DNA of 64,000 nt from Fusibacter sp. 3D3. GTDB taxonomy: Bacteria; Bacillota; Clostridia; Peptostreptococcales; Acidaminobacteraceae. The notes beneath the pieces are model-generated. The model worked only from the letters and a program-made list of their open reading frames with translations, ran no database searches and had not been told where the DNA came from. Shown piece after piece: positions 37,901 through 46,543 of the stretch. How positions within the stretch are numbered: the first letter of the stretch is position 1; each line of letters opens with the position of its first letter. Made by a program: the position numbers and the translations under genes. Where the stretch lies: positions 159,626 to 223,625 of the forward strand of contig NZ_BDHH01000007.1 in the NCBI RefSeq assembly GCF_001748365.1, read 5' to 3'.

Positions 37901-38329
37901 ATGGCAAACAATATTTATGATTATGGTATGAACTGGTTCTTTAAAGTGGAAATTGGCGACATGAAAATGAGTTTTAGCAAAGTCTCCGGACTTGATGTAG
38001 AGCTCGAATTTGAACCCTATAAAGAGGGCGGCGTCAATGACTATGTGCTGGAATTTCCAAAAAATAAAAAGAGTGGTCATTTAGTTCTAGAGAGAGGTAC
38101 TGGAGAAATCTCTAAATTGATCAAATGGTTTCAAGACATTCAAATTGGTAAATTCGTTCGTAAAAATGGCACGATTGAGTTGTGGAATGAAACGGGTGAG
38201 ACCATTCGTACTTGGCAAATCGAAAATGCTTTGCCAGTAAAATGGTCTGGACCGAGCCTTGATGCAAGTGGTAGAGAAATCGCAGTGGAAAAAATAGAAC
38301 TCAAGCATCAAGGGCTAAAAGAAAAGTAA
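37901..38329 (+). CDS. Inner tube protein 2 (gp19 family)
   Basis: The 142-residue second tube paralogue matches the Afp5/Pvc5 type that links the tube to the baseplate hub. It contains YGMNWFFKVEIGDMKMSFSK, SGLDVELEFEPYKEGG and a C-terminal WSGPSLDASGREIAVEKIEL. GGTGAGG sits close to the ATG at 37901; an in-frame TTG at 37889 is possible but poorer. It begins 16 bases after the Afp6-like stop. A tandem repeat follows its stop within 12 bases. Confidence 0.93.
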   Translation: MANNIYDYGMNWFFKVEIGDMKMSFSKVSGLDVELEFEPYKEGGVNDYVLEFPKNKKSGHLVLERGTGEISKLIKWFQDIQIGKFVRKNGTIELWNETGETIRTWQIENALPVKWSGPSLDASGREIAVEKIELKHQGLKEK

Positions 38330-38340
38330 GGTATTATCAT

Positions 38341-38538
38341 TATCATTGTCATCCAAAACATAGTTTTGTTTGACACGTCCTCGTCTAACCGCAAAGCGCA
38401 GGTTGAACATTCCTGCTCTTTGCTGGACGAAGACTAATGTATCATTGTCATCCAAAACATAGTTTTGTCTGACACGTCCTCGTCTAACCGCAAAGCGCAG
38501 GTTGAACATTCCTGCTCTTTGCTGGACGAAGACTAATG
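38341..38538. repeat. Two tandem 99-bp repeats with internal hairpins
   Basis: Units 38341-38439 and 38440-38538 are identical except for one base (T/C at the TTTTGTYTGAC position). Each contains GCAAAGCGCAGG and CCTGCTCTTTGC around a 9-nt loop (11 of 12 pair), extended outward by GTCCTCGTCT against GGACGAAGAC (8 of 10). One transcribed unit therefore makes a long stem-loop. Its base composition is clearly richer in G+C than the flanking genes. No U run follows, so it is not a simple terminator. The rest of the 38330-38599 spacer is AT-rich and carries the RBS of the next gene. It could be a mobile palindromic repeat or an mRNA processing or stability element. Confidence 0.85.
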
Positions 38539-38599
38539 ATATAATTAACAGGTGTGGGGGGTGAATTTATGCCCCTTATCTTAAAAAAAGGTGAGCGAT

Positions 38600-41500
38600 A
38601 TGGTAAATCAAATAATAAAACCCATCATTAAACCCTTCCCACTACTTATAAAAAGCCAATTTGCCATAGAAATATTATCCCATAACAAAGGGCCATCTAT
38701 GATCACATGGCCGTTGATGGACCTAGTCTACTTATTATTGCAAGAAGAGCTTAATGAGGCGCAGGGGGTTACCGTTCAAACGATCATAGAAAATAACCCT
38801 ATGATTTATAATGCAATTCATCAAGTAAACGAACATTATGAAAACACCAAGATTACAAATTATAGCAGACCTATAAATGTGATCCATCAGCAGCTCTTAT
38901 TGATCCATACGCTTTTAAAAACCAGTCAAATCAATCCCGTAATAAATCACCAAGAAATACAAAAGTTAATGGATCTGAATAGAGTGTCTTATCAATCCGA
39001 TATGCTCAGCAGCACCATGTGGCACGATGAAATTAAAAATGAGTACGCCGTACGATATACACGGAAGTATTTATATGAACATTCTGGAGATCAAAATATC
39101 AAGTTACTCACTCAATATAATGAAAAGGCATACCCTATTATAATGCGTCAAGAGAGAACATCGTTAAATACTTATGCCAAATTGTATGCACGAAATGAAT
39201 CTAGACCATCTACAGAAATGCACTCCAAACAAAACGATTATTATGAAACTTCAACAAAGGTGTCAGAACATCATTTTTTATCGAAACTCGTCAATCGAAT
39301 TTTAGGTCGTAATCAAAAATCGATTGCGTTAGAATCGGAAAAGACGATAGATAACTACAACTATACTTCTAACAATACGAACACCAATATCAATAGCAAT
39401 ACGAACACCAATGTTAATTGTGATAATACAAGTGATTTGATCGGCAATATGAACTCAAATAAAAATACTGAAGCTGTTGCGTCCTTCTCTCAATGGTCAG
39501 CAGTGCAATTGCTTACTGCCATGGAGGTTTCAACGCCACTTGCTCATTATATAAATCAGTCCTCAAATCGCTTTATTTATAGAAGCTATGCAGATCACAA
39601 GCTAAATCTTTTTTATGATGAAGTGAAAAAGAACATTCATGGGATTAATAGTTACAGCGAAAATAAAATTAGACGCGTTGACAATGTGCTGATAACAAGA
39701 AACACCATTAAACAAGATAACCCTTTAATCCAAAACATGACGTTTTCAAAAAAACAATTAAACGCTCATGAGTATAGATTGAATGCGATGCTTCAATATG
39801 TCGTCGCGCATAAGTACACCTTCACGAATGAAACACAAAATCAAGAAATAAATCAGGAATTGAATCAGAAATTGAATCAGGAATTGAATCAAGAATTGAA
39901 TCTAAACGTGAGTCGCAACTTAATTCAAAGATTAGATAACACACAAAAGAAAAACAGCTGCTTTATGGAAAGTATCGTACAAACTGTTAAAACCAATAAC
40001 AACTTAAGTGACATAAATGGTAACACTATAAATATAAGTAGAAACATCGTTGACACAAATAGCAATATTGCTAACTTGAATAAGTTCACTTACATGAGTA
40101 ATTCCATTGACGCGAATAATGCTACCAACGTCACGAACATGAATAATCATGTTAACACGAACATCAATTCAAATGATGAGCGCATTAATATTTTCTTTGA
40201 AAATAATCATGCTTTGATTGCAACGCATTTAATAAGAACAAATATGAGTTTAATCCTAAACAATACCAGCAACTTATATAGAAAAAATCAAAATCAAATA
40301 AATGATCTATCTGAAGAAAATACGCTTTACAGAAGTCTGAATCTAATCAATAGACAAATAACTCAAATAGAACAGAATGTTCCATATATAGCTTCAAGTG
40401 ATTCTAATCTAGACCTAAATCACGATATATCGACAACTGTAAATCTGAATAGCGCGTATAAGCATATGGTCAATAAAGCGTTGTTCAATTCAAACTTTAT
40501 CTCAAATATTAAACTTTTAAATGAGTTTGGAAGCCTCTATAAAATCAATAGTAAAAACAATAGTAAAAGCAATACAATAAATTCATATAAAGCTTCAAGT
40601 GATTCTAATCTAGACCTAAATCACGATATATCGACAACTGTAAATCTGAATAGTGCGTATATAACGATGACAGCGCATCCATCGAATGGTTTTGATATCC
40701 TCTATGAAACGGATAGACCTTTAATGGTATATCATATGAATTACAAGAATTTGCACAATGATTATCAAAGCGCATTAAAACATATCCTATTAACAAATAT
40801 GGCGTCTTTATACCGTTTAGACAACATGACGCATGTTCCAATGGAATCCATAATGGAACTGCCTATAAAAAAGCTTATTTCTAAGCCTCTGAATAACCTT
40901 ATAGGTGTAAAGGCCATCAATGCCACTTATTTAAAAAATATTACTGAAAAATACAATGCTCTAAAAACAATGAACACTTTTACACAAGACATGCTAAATC
41001 ACTTTTTCAGTGCAGGTGATGCAAAATTTTTAAAGCAAATAAGTCATAGTCTTGAACAAATTAATACTCAATCTTTAGGGTTATATCAAAGCGTGATCAT
41101 AAATGACTTAATACACAATACTGCATTTTCAGGAGATCAGTTTTTAACGCATAGATTCAACAGTCTAAGTTCTATGATAAAAGAGGGTCACTTTGACAGT
41201 AAGACGCTCCGTTTTGAGTTAAGTGATCGTCATCAAAGTGTTCATTATTCAAATGATCCTGTTACCGTTTTAATAAAGCATGCCCTTAACGAACCACAAA
41301 GCTTGATTCGTCTTGCCGCGTCACTTGTGAATCAGTCAAATCGATTTTTAGAACATAATCATTATTTGCAGACTACAACAAGAAAAAAAGAGCCATTAAG
41401 TACCCGTTGGATCAAGTCCATCTTGAATCACAAATCAGATTATGCGTTAAATCAGAATTTTTCGGACCAAAGTTTTTGGAATCAAAGTGCTTTAGATCAA

Positions 41501-43546
41501 ATGTCTTTAGACCAAATATCTTTAGATCAATCGTCTTTCAATCCGATTTTTTTCAGTCAAAAATCTTTTGACAATAGTTTTAAGCATACATTTGAAATGC
41601 TTTATCGATTAGAACATTTGTCTATCCAAAAGAATGCTCTTTTATCTAAAGTGGATCATTTTATAAACCAGAGCATTTTAAAAAAAGCATTCTTTGATCC
41701 AAGTTCAGAAACCAACTTATATTCAAATTTAAATTCAAATTCAAAATTAGAATTTAAATTAAACACCCAAATAGAATCCCTATTTAACTCTAAATTGGAA
41801 ACCCCATTAACATCTGAATTCAAATTAAAATCCAAATCTGAAACTGAAACTGAATGGGGAACTCAAGTAGAGGCTAAATTCAATCAAATTTTAAAATCGC
41901 ATCATTTAAAAAATATTACTGAAAACAAGACATTCTTAGTCAATTTAGAGCATAGACAACTTCAATTCTCGTTTAAAAATAAAAGTGTAAATCAGACAGC
42001 AAAAGCAAATTTGAATATAAATCAGTATATAGATTTGTATTCAAGTCGTGATGAGCGCATCGAAAAAGGTGTCGGGCATCATATTAAAGCTTTTAGGAAG
42101 ACTTATCCAATTAGGACATTCCTCATTAAGGCACATAAACGCGTTACTAATAACTTAAACGAAGAGGTTATCTTGTTATCTAGTAAAATAAATCCCCAAA
42201 AGGTGACTATTAAATCTTTATTGAGCACCTCGAGTCATCGCTTTAAAAACCATTTTTCAAATTTAAACAAACTTTCCCAGATGACATTGGATGCGCCATT
42301 TTTCTTGACTGAAAATATAAATTCATCCAATGAAATCCATCCTTTAAGCAAAATCGATAACAATATCAGCAATATGAACAATAGGAGTAACATCAATAAC
42401 ATTAGCAATATGAACAACATGAACAACATCAATAACATCAGCAGTACGAACAATAGGCGCAACATCAACAATATCAGCAGTACGAACAATAGGCGCAACA
42501 TCAACAATATCAGCAGTATGAACAATATCAATCACATAATGAAGGTAAATCCAAAAATGATAACATTAAAAATGAACACGCATACCCTTAATCAAAGCAA
42601 TTCATTGAATCAAAATCAAAACCAAAATCAATATCACGGTCAAACCAATCATTTTGCAACTAAATGGCAAAATACTGTGATTTTGAAAAATGACGATGAA
42701 AGTATCAAACTCACATTTAACGCCTCCTATATGCGTCAAATGGTCGTCCCAACGCATAAAATAAACCTCTCAAGTGTAGAATCTATAGATGCTGTAGATT
42801 ATACTAAAGAAATTTCACGGCTTATGGCAGAACTCACTGATACAGAGAAGTTGTCACAAAAAGTTAAAGGTCGAAAGCAAAAAAAAGCAGCAAAAAAAAA
42901 TGATGCAAAGCTAAAATGGATTGAAAAAGAGATAGAACACTTAAAATTTCAAAGTGAACAACAGCATGATGCTGAGCGTATTCAATTTAAAGAGACCTAT
43001 ATTTATCAAGGGATTAAAGCTTCACAAAAGAAACTTGATGGCGAAACTATAATCCAAAGCCAATTGCATTATAAAAATCAATTTCTAAAACCTAAGAAGA
43101 GCACCCCTATTAATCTCTCAGAAAAAACGGTTAAAACGATTTCATATTATACGAACACCATACAAAAAAATATGAAACAGATGCGCACCATGCAGGATAT
43201 CAAAACACCTTCTGTGACCCATAGTATGATTCAAATGAGCACATTTTTACTTCAAAAGCAAACACCGATTGCCCTGGAACATCATACAGAAAAGCTTATG
43301 TCTTATTCGGATGTGGAATCATCGCAACTTTCGCATAAGACAGTGGAAAGGGAGATTATACGTGAGATCATGGCTTCACCAGAGATGGCATCCGTTTTAC
43401 CAAGAGAACGTGAAGAAGCCCCTGACCCTGTTGAAAAAGCTGTGGCAGCTTCATCAGAGATAATCAACATCGATAAAATTTCAGATCAAGTTTATAAACG
43501 CGTCACAGAACGTGTTGAACGTGAACGCCGAAGACGCGGTTTATAG
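38600..43546 (+). CDS. Giant Asn-rich repetitive protein between tube and baseplate genes
   Basis: The 1648-residue protein has no recognised domain over most of its length. It is very rich in Asn, Ser, Leu and Ile, with low-complexity tracts (NTNTNINSNTNTN, ELNQELNQKLNQELNQ, and MNNINNISSTNNRRNI copies) and an internal 23-residue duplication. The N-terminal ~130 residues and the last ~200 are more ordinary. The end, DKISDQVYKRVTERVERER plus RRRGL, resembles the basic helical tail of short eCIS/phage-tail proteins seen at this locus position. AAGGTGAG favours ATG 38600 over GTG 38591. No other long tape-measure candidate exists in the cluster, so a length-setting role is a fair but unproven inference. 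Confidence 0.75.
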   Translation: MVNQIIKPIIKPFPLLIKSQFAIEILSHNKGPSMITWPLMDLVYLLLQEELNEAQGVTVQTIIENNPMIYNAIHQVNEHYENTKITNYSRPINVIHQQLLLIHTLLKTSQINPVINHQEIQKLMDLNRVSYQSDMLSSTMWHDEIKNEYAVRYTRKYLYEHSGDQNIKLLTQYNEKAYPIIMRQERTSLNTYAKLYARNESRPSTEMHSKQNDYYETSTKVSEHHFLSKLVNRILGRNQKSIALESEKTIDNYNYTSNNTNTNINSNTNTNVNCDNTSDLIGNMNSNKNTEAVASFSQWSAVQLLTAMEVSTPLAHYINQSSNRFIYRSYADHKLNLFYDEVKKNIHGINSYSENKIRRVDNVLITRNTIKQDNPLIQNMTFSKKQLNAHEYRLNAMLQYVVAHKYTFTNETQNQEINQELNQKLNQELNQELNLNVSRNLIQRLDNTQKKNSCFMESIVQTVKTNNNLSDINGNTINISRNIVDTNSNIANLNKFTYMSNSIDANNATNVTNMNNHVNTNINSNDERINIFFENNHALIATHLIRTNMSLILNNTSNLYRKNQNQINDLSEENTLYRSLNLINRQITQIEQNVPYIASSDSNLDLNHDISTTVNLNSAYKHMVNKALFNSNFISNIKLLNEFGSLYKINSKNNSKSNTINSYKASSDSNLDLNHDISTTVNLNSAYITMTAHPSNGFDILYETDRPLMVYHMNYKNLHNDYQSALKHILLTNMASLYRLDNMTHVPMESIMELPIKKLISKPLNNLIGVKAINATYLKNITEKYNALKTMNTFTQDMLNHFFSAGDAKFLKQISHSLEQINTQSLGLYQSVIINDLIHNTAFSGDQFLTHRFNSLSSMIKEGHFDSKTLRFELSDRHQSVHYSNDPVTVLIKHALNEPQSLIRLAASLVNQSNRFLEHNHYLQTTTRKKEPLSTRWIKSILNHKSDYALNQNFSDQSFWNQSALDQMSLDQISLDQSSFNPIFFSQKSFDNSFKHTFEMLYRLEHLSIQKNALLSKVDHFINQSILKKAFFDPSSETNLYSNLNSNSKLEFKLNTQIESLFNSKLETPLTSEFKLKSKSETETEWGTQVEAKFNQILKSHHLKNITENKTFLVNLEHRQLQFSFKNKSVNQTAKANLNINQYIDLYSSRDERIEKGVGHHIKAFRKTYPIRTFLIKAHKRVTNNLNEEVILLSSKINPQKVTIKSLLSTSSHRFKNHFSNLNKLSQMTLDAPFFLTENINSSNEIHPLSKIDNNISNMNNRSNINNISNMNNMNNINNISSTNNRRNINNISSTNNRRNINNISSMNNINHIMKVNPKMITLKMNTHTLNQSNSLNQNQNQNQYHGQTNHFATKWQNTVILKNDDESIKLTFNASYMRQMVVPTHKINLSSVESIDAVDYTKEISRLMAELTDTEKLSQKVKGRKQKKAAKKNDAKLKWIEKEIEHLKFQSEQQHDAERIQFKETYIYQGIKASQKKLDGETIIQSQLHYKNQFLKPKKSTPINLSEKTVKTISYYTNTIQKNMKQMRTMQDIKTPSVTHSMIQMSTFLLQKQTPIALEHHTEKLMSYSDVESSQLSHKTVEREIIREIMASPEMASVLPREREEAPDPVEKAVAASSEIINIDKISDQVYKRVTERVERERRRRGL
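40391..40660. repeat. Recent 69-bp internal duplication, two copies 201 bp apart
   Basis: Copies at 40391-40459 and 40592-40660 differ by one silent base (GCG versus GTG context in AGYGCG). Both encode ASSDSNLDLNHDISTTVNLN followed by SAY in the same frame. The 201-bp spacing is a multiple of three, so the duplication added 67 residues without breaking the frame. Confidence 0.9.
42357..42535. repeat. Minisatellite-like in-frame repeats (36-bp unit and shorter)
   Basis: The core unit is 36 bp, encoding the 12-residue NNISSTNNRRNI, in at least two near-perfect consecutive copies. Degenerate shorter copies (INNISNMNNMNN) lie upstream and a partial copy downstream. Unit lengths are multiples of three, so copy-number change keeps the frame open. 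Confidence 0.85.
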
Positions 43547-43556
43547 GAGGTAGCAC

Positions 43557-44201
43557 ATGGCACTCAAAAAAGCAAAAATAGCCATAATGGGTGAAAAAAT
43601 TAAAGAGGAATTTGATTGCCTGTTCAACCCCAGTGAATATAAAATTACAAATGAAAAGACCTACTCATGGGCAAGTCCAATAGGTGTGGATCAACCTGTC
43701 AAACAATACAAAGGGAGCAGTGTGCCCACGCTTGATATCGAACTCTTCTTCGATACCTACATGACACCCGATGCTGAAGACAAAAAAGAAGATGTCCGCA
43801 AGTACACCGATAAGCTTTTAAAAGCCATGTCCGTAGATGCAGGTCTTCATGAACCCCCTGAAGTACGAATCGTGTGGGGATCACTGGATTTTAAAGGCGT
43901 TATCAGTAGAGCGGTGACCACTTTTACCATGTTTTTAGAATCGGGGAAACCCGTAAGAGCAAAGGTTTCATTGACACTTAAAGCGACTGAAACCATGGAA
44001 GAACAGCTTAAAAAAACACCTTTAGAATCACCGGATCGGACTAAGCATCGACGCCTAAATCAGAACGAGGCCTTATGGATGCTGGCAAGCCAAGAATACA
44101 AAGACCCTAGAATGTGGAAAATCATCGCTCAAGAAAATAAAATTGCAAATCCAAGACTTTTAAAAAGTGGTCAAATTATGAGAATTCCTTCGATTGACTA
44201 A
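43557..44201 (+). CDS. LysM-containing tube/baseplate adaptor (Afp7/Pvc7-like)
   Basis: The 214-residue protein has the CIS tube adaptor fold in its first ~160 residues (FDCLFNPSEYKITNEKTYSW, VPTLDIELFFDTYMT, MFLESGKPVRAKVSLTLKAT). A C-terminal LysM-like segment (ASQEYKDPRMWKIIAQENKI then RLLKSGQIMRIPS) follows. This domain order is standard for the eCIS protein joining tube and spike hub. The GGAGG RBS sits right after the giant gene, 10 bases away, and the next gene follows closely. Confidence 0.92.
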   Translation: MALKKAKIAIMGEKIKEEFDCLFNPSEYKITNEKTYSWASPIGVDQPVKQYKGSSVPTLDIELFFDTYMTPDAEDKKEDVRKYTDKLLKAMSVDAGLHEPPEVRIVWGSLDFKGVISRAVTTFTMFLESGKPVRAKVSLTLKATETMEEQLKKTPLESPDRTKHRRLNQNEALWMLASQEYKDPRMWKIIAQENKIANPRLLKSGQIMRIPSID

Positions 44202-44219
44202 TGAGACGTGGGAGGTAAT

Positions 44220-45314
44220 ATGGGGACTTTAAAATACGATGATCTCTCAAAAAAGTATCGAGAATTCGATGTGCCCACATACAAGATTAAAGTGGGTGGG
44301 AAGGAAATTCCTCAAGCTGATGTCACCATCAGTAACATAGAAGTCAATATCAGCACTGGATTTGAAGCCAGTATGTGCTCATTTGAAGTCTTTGAACTCT
44401 ATGATATAGATGAGCGTGCCTTTGATGCCAAGCTTATGAAGGCTTATTTTGCGCTTGGTAAAGAAGTTGAAGTTTCACTGGGGTACATTGAAACGACGTT
44501 AGTATTCAAAGGCTATATCGAAACCGTCAGTGCTATTTTTTCAGAAACTCAATTTCCTTATATCAGTGTGGAATGTTTAGATGTGAAAGGCTTAATGATG
44601 CATGGCAACAAATCAACCGCTATGAACCTAGGCAGTTATACCGATGCCGTCAACAGTATCTTAGGCAATTACGGTTCATTGGCGGGGACCAAGACAGTAG
44701 ATGCCAGTACAAAACTGGAACGTGAAATACAGCAAAATAAAGAGACCGATTATGCCTTTTTATGCAGAGTTGCGAGGAGTATCCATTATGAATTCTTCGT
44801 ATTGCAAGGGAAAGTCTATTTTCGAAAACCTGCGTATGCGGACCAAACCCCGCAATTGCTGTATGAATGGGGGCAAATGCTGGTTTCATTTAATCAAACG
44901 CGCACCTTGTCCAAATACGTCAATAAAGTCACCGTGAAAGGCTACAATGACACCGAGCATAAAATGATAGAGAGCACAGCAAGTGCACCCATTAAAATCG
45001 GTTCGGGTTCACAAAAGCCAGATCAATTTGCTTCACAACTAAAATCCGCCACCACAGTGATCGTGGATATGGCCATTAACACAGTGGAAGAAGCCAAAGA
45101 AAGGGCAGAAGCAGAACTCAACCAAAGAAGCATTAATTTCATTACGGGCTATGGGAAGTCCGTGGGCATTCCAGAACTTGTCCCAGGTAAATATATTGAA
45201 ATTAAGAGCTTTGATGGTGATGTTGATAACAAATACTACGTGACCAAAGTCGTCCATAGACTTAATGATGGCGAATACAACACAGAATTTGAAGCAGGAG
45301 TGAATATGCTATGA
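44220..45314 (+). CDS. Late-control gpD-like baseplate hub protein (N-terminal half of VgrG/Afp8)
   Basis: The 364-residue protein matches the phage late control D / gp27-like hub. It contains PTYKIKVGGKEIPQADVTIS, FEVFELYDIDERAFDA, ETDYAFLCRVARSIHYEFFV and the C-terminal SVGIPELVPGKYIEIKSFDG. In Afp/PVC this and the spike are a single VgrG-like protein (Afp8/Pvc8). Here the spike is a separate gene whose ATG overlaps this stop (ATGA at 45311-45314). GGGAGG precedes ATG 44220 with short spacing; the GTG at 44208 is a less likely start. Confidence 0.92.
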   Translation: MGTLKYDDLSKKYREFDVPTYKIKVGGKEIPQADVTISNIEVNISTGFEASMCSFEVFELYDIDERAFDAKLMKAYFALGKEVEVSLGYIETTLVFKGYIETVSAIFSETQFPYISVECLDVKGLMMHGNKSTAMNLGSYTDAVNSILGNYGSLAGTKTVDASTKLEREIQQNKETDYAFLCRVARSIHYEFFVLQGKVYFRKPAYADQTPQLLYEWGQMLVSFNQTRTLSKYVNKVTVKGYNDTEHKMIESTASAPIKIGSGSQKPDQFASQLKSATTVIVDMAINTVEEAKERAEAELNQRSINFITGYGKSVGIPELVPGKYIEIKSFDGDVDNKYYVTKVVHRLNDGEYNTEFEAGVNML

Positions 45315-46060
45315 GTATGTATGACTTATTCTTTGATACAAACGAACGGGATGATAACCGCATGTATGGCTTAACCCTAGGTATTGTAACCAATACCCAA
45401 GACCCTGATAACCTTGGTCGAATAAAAGTAAAACTCCCGCTTAGAGATGAGGCTGAAAATGAATCTGCATGGGCGAGGATGATTGTGCCCTTTGCAGGAA
45501 ATGAAATGGGGGTTTACTTCATACCAGATGTTGGGGATGAAGTGATCGTTGCTTTTTTAGGCGGACAGCTTGAAAAGCCGGTGATCGTCGGAGGCGTTTG
45601 GAGCAAATCTGTAAAACCGCCCATGGCAAACGAAGAAGGCAAAAATTTAACCAAAATGATTAAAACCAAAAGTGGGCATGAATTAACTTTCTTTGATGAA
45701 GAGGACAAAGGTAAAATCACATTAAAATCTTCTAAGGGCTATACGATTGAGATGGACGATGAAAATGAAAAACTCACGCTAAAAGATCCAAAAGGTAAAA
45801 ATAAAGTGGAAATGTCCTCGAAAGACGGCAAGATTACAGTAGAAGCTGAAAAGAAAATTGAGCTTAAATCAGGTGGCTCAAGTATTATTATAGATGGCAC
45901 TGGCAACAAAATCACGATAAAATCAAACACGGTGGAAATTAAGGGTCTACAAGTTAATGTCAAAGGCGATACCACTGTCAAACTTGAATCTGGTGCAACC
46001 ATGGAAATCAAAGCAGGCGCAATATCTCAAATAAAAGGCAATCCTGTTGCAATCAATTAA
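45311..46060 (+). CDS. gp5/VgrG-type spike protein with beta-helix
   Basis: The 249-residue protein has an N-terminal OB-fold (GLTLGIVTNTQDPDNLGRIK and VYFIPDVGDEVIVAFLGGQ) of the gp5/phage baseplate V family. From ~130 onward there are short strand repeats typical of a triangular beta-helix (ITLKSSKGYTIEMDDENEKL and later units). Trimers form the membrane-piercing spike on which the PAAR-like tip sits. It is translationally coupled to the hub gene by a 4-base overlap. There is no lysozyme domain. Confidence 0.93.
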   Translation: MSMYDLFFDTNERDDNRMYGLTLGIVTNTQDPDNLGRIKVKLPLRDEAENESAWARMIVPFAGNEMGVYFIPDVGDEVIVAFLGGQLEKPVIVGGVWSKSVKPPMANEEGKNLTKMIKTKSGHELTFFDEEDKGKITLKSSKGYTIEMDDENEKLTLKDPKGKNKVEMSSKDGKITVEAEKKIELKSGGSSIIIDGTGNKITIKSNTVEIKGLQVNVKGDTTVKLESGATMEIKAGAISQIKGNPVAIN

Positions 46061-46097
46061 TGATCCTTAAGTAAGGTCTATGAAAGGAGGAGCACAC

Positions 46098-46508
46098 ATG
46101 AGCGATCGTTTTGAGTCGTTTTTAGGTCGTGGGTGGAAGTTTCCTATACAAGTTGATGCCCAAACGGGTAAAGTGTTGACCTCTGAATATGAGGCTGATA
46201 TTGTTGAAGCCATAAAAATCATCATTATGACACGCAAAGGAGAACGCGTCATGCGACCTGATTTTGGATGCGATATATTGGATCACCTCTTTGATGTGGT
46301 GGACTATACATTGCTCAAACAAATGGAAAACACGGTTAAGAATGCCCTAATTAGTTGGGAACCCAGAATTACAGAGGTTGAGGTCGAAGCCATCGTCGAT
46401 GCAAAGACAGCTGAAAAAATCGATCTTCACATTGCCTATGTGGTCAGAACCACGAATAATCCCTTTAATTTAGTTTATCCCTTTTACATCAATGAAGGTA
46501 ATATCTGA
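46098..46508 (+). CDS. gp25-like baseplate wedge protein (Afp9/Pvc9)
   Basis: The 136-residue GPW/gp25 family protein includes GRGWKFPIQVDAQTGKVLTS, EAIKIIIMTRKGERVMRPDF and FGCDILDHLFD. It is a wedge component that starts sheath polymerisation. AAAGGAGG at 46083-46090 fits ATG 46098; the in-frame ATG at 46080 precedes that site and is unlikely. Confidence 0.95.
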   Translation: MSDRFESFLGRGWKFPIQVDAQTGKVLTSEYEADIVEAIKIIIMTRKGERVMRPDFGCDILDHLFDVVDYTLLKQMENTVKNALISWEPRITEVEVEAIVDAKTAEKIDLHIAYVVRTTNNPFNLVYPFYINEGNI

Positions 46509-46543
46509 TACTTTTATTTTAGCAGTCGTGAGAGAGGTTAATC

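Noticed and set aside
38315..38509. 64-codon minus-strand frame made of two 33-residue repeats
   Set aside because: The 99-bp unit is a multiple of three, so a frame stays open by chance. There is no RBS, and the sequence is better explained by the hairpin structure. A repeat-encoded peptide cannot be fully excluded.
38341..38538. CRISPR array
   Set aside because: There are only two directly adjacent 99-bp units with no spacers between them and no cas genes nearby.
42235..42531. 98-codon hydrophobic minus-strand frame resembling a membrane protein
   Set aside because: It is the reverse reading of the Asn-rich minisatellite (AAC/AAT reverse to Val/Ile/Leu codons) and has no independent support.
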